A stretch of DNA of 64,000 nucleotides from Ridgeia piscesae (taxonomy: Eukaryota > Annelida > Polychaeta > Sabellida > Siboglinidae), in NCBI GenBank assembly GCA_025642075.2, contig JAODUO010001608.1:1-64000 (forward strand), given 5' to 3'. The number at the start of each line of letters is the position of its first letter. The stretch's first letter is position 1. The notes under the pieces are model-generated. The model searched no databases, had not been told where the DNA came from, and was given only the letters and a program-made list of their open reading frames with translations. The position numbers and the translations under genes are program-made. Below are positions 47,801 through 59,800 of the stretch, piece by piece.

Positions 47801-50800
47801 ATAACAGGGCTATACAATGCAGAGCAACTGGCTTGGGGGTTTCTTCCCAAGCCTAGAATAAATAAACATCAATAGAATACTTCTTGAAAAGCAGATTAAC
47901 TCTGATGAGTGTGTGATGTCAGGTGCAGGGAGTATGGTAGACCTGTACACTGGTGTGTGTCATTTTGTAGGATGCAAGGAGTGTGGTCTGTACACTGGTG
48001 TGTGTCATTTTGTATGATGCAGTGAGTGTGGTCTGACCAGGTCTGTACGCTGGTGTGTGTCATTTTATAGGACGCAGGGAGTGTGGTCTGTACACTGGTG
48101 TGTGTCATTTTATAGGATGCAGTGAGTGTGGTCTGTACACTGGTGTGTGTGATGATGTAGGACGCAGGGAGTGTGGTCTGTACACTGGTGTGTGTGATGA
48201 TGTAGGACGCAGGGAGTGTGGTCTGTACACTGGTGTGTGTGATGTTGTAGGACTCGGAGTGTGGTCTGTACACTGGTGTGTGTGATGTTGTAGGACTCAG
48301 GGAGTGTGGTCTGTACACTGGTGTGTGTGACGATGTAGGGTGCAGGGAGTGTGGTCTGTACTCTGGTGTGTGTGATGTAGGACACAGGGAGTGTGGTCTG
48401 TACACTGGTGTGTGTGATGATGTAGGACGCAGGGAGTGTGGTCTGTACACTGGTGTGTGTGATGTAGGACACAGGGAGTGTGGTCTGTACACTGGTGTGT
48501 GTGATGATGTAGGACGCAGGGAGTGTGGTCTGTACTCTGGTGTGTGTGATGTTGTAGGATGCAGGGAGTGTGGTCTGTACACTGGTGTGTGTGATGTTGT
48601 AGGATGCAGGGAGTGTGGTCTGTACACTGGTGTGTGTGATGATGTAGGACGCAGGGAGTGTGGTCTGTACACTGGTGTGTGTGATGTTGTAGGACTCAGG
48701 GAGTGTGGTCTGTACACTGGTGTGTGTGTGATGATGTAGGACGCAGGGAGTGTGGTCTGTACACTGGTGTGTGTGATGTTGTAGGACGCAGGGTGTGTGG
48801 TCTGTACACTGGTGTGTGTGATGTAGGACACAGGGAGTGTGGTCTGTACACTGGTGTGTGTGATGTTGTAGGATGCAGGGAGTGTGGTCTGTACACTGGT
48901 GTGTGTGATGATGTAGGACGCAGGGAGTGTGGTCTGTACACTGGTGTGTGTGATGTTGTAGGATGCAGGGAGTGTGGTCTGTACACTGGTGTGTGATGTT
49001 GTAGGACGCAGGGAGTGTGGTCTGTACACTGGTGTGTGTGATGTTGTAGGATGCAGGGAGTGTGGTCTGTACACTGGTGTGTGTGATGTTGTAGGGTGCA
49101 GGGAGTGTGGTCTGTACTCTGGTGTGTGTGATGTTGTAGGACTGCAGGGAGTGTGGTCTGTACACTGGTGTGTCATTTTGTAGGACGCAGGGAGTGTGGT
49201 CTGTACTCTGGTGTGTGTGATGATGTAGGATGCAGGGAGTGTGGTCTGTACACTGGTGTGTGTGATGATGTAGGACGCAGGGAGTGTGGTCTGTACACTG
49301 GTGTGTGTGATGTTGTAGGACGCAGGGAGTGTGGTCTGTACACTGGTGTGTGTGATGTTGTAGGATGCAGGGAGTGTGGTCTGTACTCTGGTGTGTGTGA
49401 TGTTGTAGAATGCAGGGAGTGTGGTCTGTACACTGGTGTGTGTGATGTTGTAGGATGCAGGGAGTGTGGTCTGTACCTGGTGTGTGTGATGTTGTAGAAT
49501 GCAGGGAGTGTGGTCTGTACACTGGTGTGTGTGATGTTGTAGGACGCAGGGAGTGTGGTCTGTACACTGGTGTGTGTGATGTTGTAGGACGCAGGGAGTG
49601 TGGTCTGTACACTGGTGTGTGTGATGTTGTAGGACAGGGAGTGTGGTCTGTACACTGGTGTGTGTGATGTTGTAGGACGCAGGGAGTGTGGTCTGTACAC
49701 TGGTGTGTGTGATGTTGTAGGACGCAGGGGTGTGGTCTGTACACTGGTGTGTGTGATGTAGGACCAGGGAGTGTGGTCTGTACACTGGTGTGTGATGTGT
49801 AGGACGCAGGGAGTGTGGTCTGTACACTGGTGTGTGTGATGTTGTAGGACGCAGGGAGTGTGGTCTGTACACTGGTGTGTGTGATGTTGTAGGACGCAGG
49901 GAGTGTGGTCTGTACACTGGTGTGTGTGATGTTGTAGGACGCAGGGAGTGTGGTCTGTACACTGGTGTGTGTGATGTTGTAGGATGCAGGGAGTGTGGTC
50001 TGTACACTGGTGTGTGTGATGTTGTAGGATGCAGGGAGTGTGGTCTGTACACTGGTGTGTGTGATGTTGTAGGACGCAGGGAGTGTGGTCTGTACACTGG
50101 TGTGTGTGATGTTGTAGGATGCAGGGAGTGTGGTCTGTACACTGGTGTGTGTGATGTTGTAGGACTGCAGGGAGTGTGGTCTGTACACTGGTGTGTGTGA
50201 TGTTGTAGGACGCAGGGAGTGTGGTCTGTACACTGGTGTGTGTGATGTTGTAGGACGCAGGGAGTGTGGTCTGTACACTGGTGTGTGTGATGTTGTAGGA
50301 CGCAGGGAGTGTGGTCTGTACACTGGTGTGTGTGATGATGTAGGACGCAGGGAGTGTGGTCTGTACACTGGTGTGTGTGATGTTGTAGGACGCAGGGAGT
50401 GTGGTCTGTACACTGGTGTGTGTGATGTAGGACACAGGGAGTTTGGTCTGTACACTGGTGTGTGTGATGATGTAGGACGCAGGGAGTGTGGTCTGTACTC
50501 TGGTGTGTGTGATGTTGTAGGATGCAGGGAGTGTGGTCTGTACACTGGTGTGTGTGATGTTGTAGGACGCAGGGAGTGTGGTCTGTACACTGGTGTGTGT
50601 GATGATGTAGGATGCAGGGAGTGTGGTCTGTACACTGGTGTGTGTGATGATGTAGGACGCAGGGAGTGTGGTCTGTACACTGGTGTGTGTGATGTTGTAG
50701 GACGCAGGGTGTGTGGTCTGTACACTGGTGTGTGTGATGTAGGACACAGGGAGTGTGGTCTGTACACTGGTGTGTGTGATGTTGTAGGATGCAGGGAGTG

Positions 50801-53800
50801 TGGTCTGTACACTGGTGTGTGTGATGATGTAGGACGCAGGAAGTGTGGTCTGTACACTGGTGTGTGTGTGATGTTGTAGGACTCAGGGAGTGTGGTCTGT
50901 ACACTGGTGTGTGTGATGTAGGACACAGGGAGTGTGGTCTGTACACTGGTGTGTGTGATGTTGTAGGGTGCAGGGAGTGTGGTCTGTACTCTGGTGTGTG
51001 TGATGTTGTAGGATGCAGGGAGTGTGGTCTGTACACTGGTGTGTGTGATGTTGTAGGACGCAGGGAGTGTGGTCTGTACACTGGTGTGTGTGATGTAGGA
51101 CGCAGGGAGTGTGGTCTGTACACTGGTGTGTGTGATGTTGTAGGACTCAGGGAGTGTGGTCTGTACACTGGTGTGTGTGATGATGTAGGACGCAGGGAGT
51201 GTGGTCTGTACACTGGTGTGTGTGATGATGTAGGACGCAGGGAGTGTGGTCTGTACACTGGTGTGTGTGATGTTGTAGGAATCGGAGTGTGGTCTGTACA
51301 CTGGTGTGTGTGATGTTGTAGGACTCAGGGAGTGTGGTCTGTACACTGTGTGTGATGATGTAGGACGCAGGGAGTGTGGTCTGTACACTGGTGTGTGTGA
51401 TGTTGTAGGATGCAGGGAGTGTGGTCTGTACACTGGTGTGTGTGATGATGTAGGACGCAGGGAGTGTGGTCTGTACACTGGTGTGTGTGATGATGTAGGA
51501 CGCAGGGAGTGTGGTCTGTACACTGGTGTGTGTGATGTAGGACACAGGGAGTTTGGTCTGTACACTGGTGTGTGTGATGATGTAGGACGCAGGGAGTGTG
51601 GTCTGTACTCTGGTGTGTGTGATGTTGTAGGATGCAGGGAGTGTGGTCTGTACACTGGTGTGTGTGATGTTGTAGGAGGCAGGGAGTGTGGTCTGTACAC
51701 TGGTGTGTGTGATGATGTAGGATGCAGGGAGTGTGGTCTGTACACTGGTGTGTGTGATGATGTAGGACGCAGGGAGTGTGGTCTGTACACTGGTGTGTGT
51801 GATGTTGTAGGACGCAGGGTGTGTGGTCTGTACACTGGTGTGTGTGATGTAGGACACAGGGAGTGTGGTCTGTACACTGGTGTGTGTGATGTTGTAGGAT
51901 GCAGGGAGTGTGGTCTGTACACTGGTGTGTGTGATGATGTAGGACGCAGGAAGTGTGGTCTGTACACTGGTGTGTGTGATGTTGTAGGGTGCAGGGAGTG
52001 TGGTCTGTACTCTGGTGTGTGTGATGTTGTAGGATGCAGGGAGTGTGGTCTGTACTCTGGTGTGTGTGATGTTGTAGAATGCAGGGAGTGTGGTCTGTAC
52101 ACTGGTGTGTGTGATGTTGTAGGATGCAGGGAGTGTGGTCTGTACTCTGGTGTGTGTGATGTTGTAGAATGCAGGGCGTGTGGTCTGTACACTGGTGTGT
52201 GTGATGATGTAGGACGCAGGGAGTGTGGTCTGTACACTGGTGTGTGTGATGATGTAGAATGCAGGGAGTGTGGTCTGTACACTGGTGTGTGTGATGATGT
52301 AGGATGCAGGGAGTGTGGTCTGTACACTGGTGTGTGTGATGATGTAGGATGCAGGGAGTGTGGTCTGTACACTGGTGTGTGTGATGTTGTAGGACGCAGG
52401 GTGTGTGGTCTGTACACTGGTGTGTGTGATGTAGGACACAGGGAGTGTGGTCTGTACACTGGTGTGTGATGTTGTAGGACGCAGGGAGTGTGGTCTGTAC
52501 ACTGGTGTGTGTGATGTGTAGGACCAGGGAGTGTGGTCTGTACACTGGTGTGTGTGATGTTGTAGGATGCAGGGAGTGTGGTCTGTACACTGGTGTGTGT
52601 GATGTTGTAGGACGCAGGGAGTGTGGTCTGTACACTGGTGTGTGTGATGTTGTAGGATGCAGGGAGTGTGGTCTGTACACTGGTGTGTGTGATGTAGGAC
52701 ACAGGGAGTGTGGTCTGTACACTGGTGTGTGTGATGTTGTAGGATGCAGGGAGTGTGGTCTGTACACTGGTGTGTGTGATGTTGTAGGGTGCAGGGAGTG
52801 TGGTCTGTACTCTGGTGTGTGTGATGTTGTAGAATGCAGGGAGTGTGGTCTGTACACTGGTGTGTCATTTTGTAGGACGCAGGGAGTGTGGTCTGTACTC
52901 TGGTGTGTGTGATGATGTAGGATGCAGGGAGTGTGGTCTGTACACTGGTGTGTGTGATGTTGTAGGATGCAGGGAGTGTGGTCTGTACACTGGTGTGTGT
53001 GATGTAGGACGCAGGGAGTGTGGTCTGTACACTGGTGTGTGTGATGTTGTAGGACTCAGGGAGTGTGGTCTGTACACTGGTGTGTGTGATGATGTAGGAC
53101 GCAGGGAGTGTGGTCTGTACACTGGTGTGTGTGATGATGTAGGACGCAGGGAGTGTGGTCTGTACACTGGTGTGTGTGATGTTGTAGGAATCGGAGTGTG
53201 GTCTGTACACTGGTGTGTGTGATGTTGTAGGACTCAGGGAGTGTGGTCTGTACACTGGTGTGTGTGATGATGTAGGACGCAGGGAGTGTGGTCTGTACAC
53301 TGGTGTGTGTGATGTTGTAGGATGCAGGGAGTGTGGTCTGTACACTGGTGTGTGTGATGATGTAGGACGCAGGGAGTGTGGTCTGTACACTGGTGTGTGT
53401 GATGATGTAGGACGCAGGGAGTGTGGTCTGTACACTGGTGTGTGTGATGTAGGACACAGGGAGTTTGGTCTGTACACTGGTGTGTGTGATGATGTAGGAC
53501 GCAGGGAGTGTGGTCTGTACTCTGGTGTGTGTGATGTTGTAGGATGCAGGGAGTGTGGTCTGTACACTGGTGTGTGTGATGTTGTAGGACGCAGGGAGTG
53601 TGGTCTGTACACTGGTGTGTGTGATGATGTAGGATGCAGGGAGTGTGGTCTGTACACTGGTGTGTGTGATGATGTAGGACGCAGGGAGTGTGGTCTGTAC
53701 ACTGGTGTGTGTGATGTTGTAGGACGCAGGGTGTGTGGTCTGTACACTGGTGTGTGTGATGTAGGACACAGGGAGTGTGGTCTGTACACTGGTGTGTGTG

Positions 53801-56800
53801 ATGTTGTAGGATGCAGGGAGTGTGGTCTGTACACTGGTGTGGTGATGATGTAGGACGCAGGAAGTGTGGTCTGTACACTGGTGTGTGTGATGTTGTAGGA
53901 CTCAGGGAGTGTGGTCTGTACACTGGTGTGTGTGATGTAGGACACAGGGAGTGTGGTCTGTACACTGGTGTGTGTGATGTTGTAGGATGCAGGGAGTGTG
54001 GTCTGTACTCTGGTGTGTGTGATGTTGTAGGATGCAGGGAGTGTGGTCTGTACTCTGGTGTGTGTGATGTTGTAGGATGCAGGGAGTGTGGTCTGTACTC
54101 TGGTGTGTGTGATGTTGTAGGATGCAGGGAGTGTGGTCTGTACACTGGTGTGTGTGATGTTGTAGGATGCAGGGAGTGTGGTCTGTACACTGGTGTGTGT
54201 GATGTTGTAGAATGCAGGGAGTGTGGTCTGTACACTGGTGTGTGTGATGATGTAGGACGCAGGGAGTGTGGTCTGTACACTGGTGTGTGTGATGATGTAG
54301 GACGCAGGGAGTGTGGTCTGTACACTGGTGTGTGTGATGATGTAGGATGCAGGGAGTGTGGTCTGTACACTGGTGTGTGTGATGATGTAGGATGCAGGGA
54401 GTGTGGTCTGTACACTGGTGTGTGTGATGTTGTAGGATGCAGGGAGTGTGGTCTGTACACTGGTGTGTGTCATTTTGTAGGATGCAGGGAGTGTGGGTGA
54501 GGCTGTGTTTGGACATCGTTGCGTGTGTCCAGAGGAAGGCTGTGGCCAGTCTTTCAGCCGACCTTACAAGCTAAGGATACACATGATGACGCACACAGGA
54601 GAGCGACCATTTAAGGTATCTTCATTAGGAGCATTCTTTTACAAAATGCAAAAACATATTCTTAAGCTAGGATTGGATCTAAAACCTAGTAAACCAATGA
54701 ATGTGGTGCCAAGTGGAGATATAAGTAGTTCCAAACATACCCTGATGGATGAGCTTTGAAGTCAAGAACGGAACTGAATCCTGATATTTCGGGGTTTATA
54801 CTAGTGTGAATAATAATCGCTAGATGTCACTAGGTTTTGGGGTAACATCACCAAATAACACACGTATCTAGACAGCAGATTTTCCGACAGTTTGTCACCA
54901 AGTTTACAGATATTGATTGATAAAAATTGTAATTTCAAGCAAAATAAAATCGGCAATGGATCATAGCTGTCTTACTGTGGTATCGATAATTGTGAGCAAG
55001 AATTGTAGTTGTTTACCGGTAGTTATTATATTCGATGATTTGGATGAAAATGTGATCAGCAGCAGCGATGTTGACAGGCCTGGTTGACATCAGCGATACT
55101 TCTGTTTGTTCTGAACTGTCATATAATTATGCATTAGCCATAAAATAAAACTGGTTTCCATGTTTCTTGGCGGCCATCTTATTTTTTACATAAAGGATAT
55201 TCTGATTACTTTCAATAATTGTTGTAGTTCCATAACTAATTTTGATGCTAAAGGCAAATTTATTCTAATTCATGCAATATTATTTTATTTTGTACTTCCA
55301 TACGCTGTATTCCATATAGTACTTGTAATGGCAGTGTTATTTGCTGTATGTACTATTTCAATCCTGTTTTGAGATAAGACAGGACCAACTTCCTATGTGA
55401 CAAATATAGAAATCCAATTGATGTATGAATATAACTTTTGAAGTACTTATAGAAGATACCTTACATTTTAATAATTGCTTATAACTGTGAAGGAATCACA
55501 AAGTAAAACTGATTTTCATATTTATTTTCGTCCATGTTTGATTTTTGACATGTAACTTATATACTAATTAGTTTCAAATAGTTATACAACAATGATTTAT
55601 ATACCATTATATAGATAATTGCTTTCTGATTCAGGTAATATACATTATATAATTATGACAAACTGTTTACAATATGGTTCATTCAATAGTGTTGAAGCCC
55701 TCAGAAACTGGATGCCTATCTTCTGTCTACCCACAGTGTCCTGAGCCTGGGTGTGCGTGGGCATTCACAACAGCATACAAGCTAAAGCGACATGAAGAAT
55801 CTCACGGAGGAAAGAAAGAATACATTGTAAGTTGTCATCGGATTGAAAGAGACTTGAATGTACCATCTTTGATAGTTAGTAAGTATAACAGTTAATTAAC
55901 CCTAGAAGTGACCAAGGCCAAAAATCAGCCAAATGCACCTGCCTCTGTTGTAAAAAAAATCATTTCCATCATACTAAACTGACACATGAAAATTTGGTAT
56001 CATTGGATAGCTGACAGATTTTTCTAGATGGTGTATATTTTTCCTTGCGTGGATTCAGTGACAGATACTTCGCAGTCAAGTTTAAAAAGCACATGATGCA
56101 GTTGCTATCCATATTTTGGGAGATTTTACTATGTCCTAATGAATGAATTTACGCATTCATTCATAAAGTCTACACCCCCACACATGCAATATTAAAAGAA
56201 AGCTCTGTGAGTGGCCCATCTGCCAAAAATAAATCACATGGGTTCAATCCATTCAGCCAAACAGAAACGTGATTTCACCGACCCTGCGAAACCAAAGTTG
56301 AAGACAAAATGGCATCGCAGTAAACAACAGTTTATCAGCTTCGCAACTTTCCTTTGGATCATCTCCAGTTTCTGTGGTGATATTTTGACAAAATGCTTGA
56401 CAGTATTCATAAACAAGGTTATTATATTAGTTCATGTAGTTAGATTGACTTTGGAGGCATTTTGAGGGTGAAAATTCACCAAATTAGCAGTGCGACATTT
56501 ATCCAGCTGGGCACATGGGTTGCAATGGTAATGAGTGCGGCCGCAATTGGCCGGCTTGAATCAAGGTATTTTTAAGTCAGAAAAAATCTTTAAAATAATA
56601 GTTCTCAACAGATTAGTTTCAATTTTTTTTTTCAGATACAAATATCCCCATTGTTTTGGTTTGTTCTACATATATTATAATGTTATTATAATAAAGCATT
56701 CTTTTAGTGTTTAGTGTCATATTTTTATTACCAATATTAGCGAAGTTATGATTTTTACAGGAACAGTATGCTACAGAGAATTGTTTTTGGTCCCTCTAGG

Positions 56801-59800
56801 GTTAATATCGATAACCCAGTAGATCCATGTTAAACTAGACAGTTGCTGCCTATATCTTCATTTAAACTACCAATTTTATATGCAGTTGTGTTAATTTTGA
56901 TGTTTAACTCTTTACTGGGTAGACAGCCTTCTTATTTTACACCCTGCTGTGGGCAGATAATTTTAAGATGGCAGCCATCTGTGAATTACGCTGCATGTTG
57001 CTTGCATTAAAATTTGAATAACTCGACAATCGATGCATGAAAATATATTAAATTAATTACACTGTACATGGAATGATTGTGTGAATAAAATGTATTTATT
57101 TATGTGTTGCAATCAATTACATTTCAGATCTTGAAGCTAACTTCAACAATTATGATGACAAAATAAATAAGCAACTTCATCATGCTACATATTAAAAAAT
57201 TCACAAGATGGCGACAGCACATGTTTCCGTGACCTACATAGAGCTTAGATCAGCAGTTGGTTATTGTAAAAGAAGGATCTGATCACGGTAAATGAAAGGC
57301 CCACGAACTGTGAGTTTACTGGGCGGTTTTGGACGGTCTGCACAGTAATGAGTTAATTATCTTTAAAATTATGTGACTTTGGTTCGTGCTTGTTAAAGAT
57401 ATAAGTTTTTATAAGAACCACTGTACAGATTATAATTTTATGTTGGTGTAATTTCAGTGTGATATTGTTGGTTGTGGTCGTAAGTTCACAACCGTGTATA
57501 ACCTGAACTCCCATCGCAAGCTGCATACACGGCCATGCACAGAAGAGTGTCCTCAGCCAGGGTGTGGCCAGAGATTCCCAACAAAGAAACAACTTGATTA
57601 TCACATGAAGGAACACGGTCCTGGCCAGAAGACTTACTGGTGAGTGGTGTCTTCACAATTGTCACACTAGTGCTGTCTTCGCAACTGTCACACTAGTGCT
57701 GTCTTCGCAACTGTCACAGCAGTGCTGTCTTCACAACTGTCACACCAGTGCTGTCTTCGCAACTGTCACACTAGTGCTGTCTTCGCAACTGTCACAGCAG
57801 TGCTGTCTTCGCAACTGTCACAGCAGTGCTGTCTTCGCAACTGTCACACCAGTGCTGTCTTCGCAACTGTCACACTAGTGCTGTCTTCACATCTCTTTTA
57901 TATGCTTTTAGTATGATTTAAAATAATTTTTACGAAATGTCTTTTGGTTTGTGAATTCTCAAGAGACACTGCATGCTAGAAAGGCAGTGGCATCACACTG
58001 TTCTAAACGTGGCTTATAATGTATTCTTCTAGACGTGCACTCTACATGTCATACGTCTTCCTTTTGTTAAAACTCAGGCTTGTATGGTTTGGAAGCTTCT
58101 TCTATTCAAGGTGTATGGAATAGTAGCTTAACAGAACAAAATTAATGGATTTGAAGCAGCACAAAATTATTGCGGCAACAATTTACATGAGTGTGATACA
58201 CAACTCTTACAGCTATGTCGGAAACAAATCTTTTCTGATTCTCAAAAAGAAACAACTAATTATCCTAAAAAACAAAACAAAATTATTTAGTTGCATTTTA
58301 TATTGCAAGGCGGTTTTATGCTGTTTTTCAGTTACATTTAAAATATGTAGTGAGGCAGTATTATGCTGTTTTTCCTGTTTCTTTGTGAAAACTTGATTTG
58401 AATTGCAAAAAGATATTGTTATATACTGAATTCTTGCCATGATAGACAATGTCATTTTATTATAATATATTTATAGTTTTTTATAAGTTTCTTGACCAGT
58501 TCATCATTTCGTCCATATTCCCATGTTTGTCTGTAGTTGTCCACATGCAGGGTGTGACATGAAGTTCTACTCCCCATTCTGCATGGGTTCCCATGCACGT
58601 GTGCATCAACGTACACGTGACCTCACATGCAAGGTGGAAGGCTGTGGTCGCAAGTTTGACAAACAGTGTCGACTGAAACAACACATGCGCTCCCACACAG
58701 GAGAACGACCCTACATTTGTAGGTGTGTAAATGGTCATTCTATTCCACAATTTCTCACTGTCAATACTGTGTCAGTACTGTGACATTGTTATTCTTGGTT
58801 TCAGTTGATTTTGAATAAGTAAATACAAGTCCGATCTACAGATTCCTTAATCCTGCACGTGACCTGGGCCGAAAATTGAGCCAATGGCACCTGCCTCTGT
58901 TGTAACAATTTTCATTTCCATCACGCGAAACTGACCGCAGTAATGGCGGATGATAGTACTTGTAAATAATGCTGGCAATAATAGACTTTATAAACATTAC
59001 CAATGGAGGCAAACCTGCAAATAACAGCAGCCAGGTCATTATGCTAACTGTAAATGACGTATTTGTTAGGTTAATGATCATGAAATTAAAATATCTTAAC
59101 TACCTTACTTGCTGAGTAGTCAACTTTCAGAATGTATAATTTTATGATGTTCCTGTTGTAAAATTCAATATGTGTGATTATGATCTAAAATAAACTACAA
59201 ACATTTTGGTGACACAATATAATAGGGCACCATAGTCTTCTTTCCATGCAAAAAACTATGGATGAGGTAAATTGGAAAAAATTGAAAATTTACATTGAGT
59301 AGATAGTCAAACGAATTGCAGTAGGAGCGTAATAAGGTGGCGCCCATTGGTCAACGATATCCAAGTTTGAAAACATTATTTTAAATATACCGTGGCGCCA
59401 TGCTCATCAAATCATGGTCACATATCCTCTAAATGTAATTTTTTATGTTTGAGTTGTAAACTATATTATACATTAGGTGTTTAAGCTAGATGATATGATG
59501 TTTACAGTATTGAAGGATGCGGATGGGCATTCTCGTCATCGAGCAAGCTGAAGCGCCACCTACACAAACACACGGGTAACCGCCAATGGATGTGTCCGGA
59601 GCCAGGGTGTGGCAAAGCATTTATGAGATCAGAACATTTAAAGGGTCATATGATCACACACACAGGACAGCGACCATTTGCCTGCCCAATTGAAGGTTTG
59701 TGTCAAGTTAAAACGGCAAGTTAAAAAGGCAATGGTCTTTATGTGTATATATTGTGTATGTAACCCTTGATGTTTAACCCTGCGACCAGCCAGGGCTGAT

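Noticed and set aside
47896..54473. Open frames of 1530, 1120, 1108, 524 and 510 codons on the minus strand and shorter ones on the plus strand (15-residue repeats)
   Set aside because: The 45 bp and 42 bp units are multiples of three and happen to lack stops in several frames at once. Frames on both strands are open over the same bases, so this is repeat periodicity, not a repetitive protein.
47890..54480. CRISPR-like array
   Set aside because: Units are contiguous tandem copies without unique spacers, in an animal intron; not a CRISPR.
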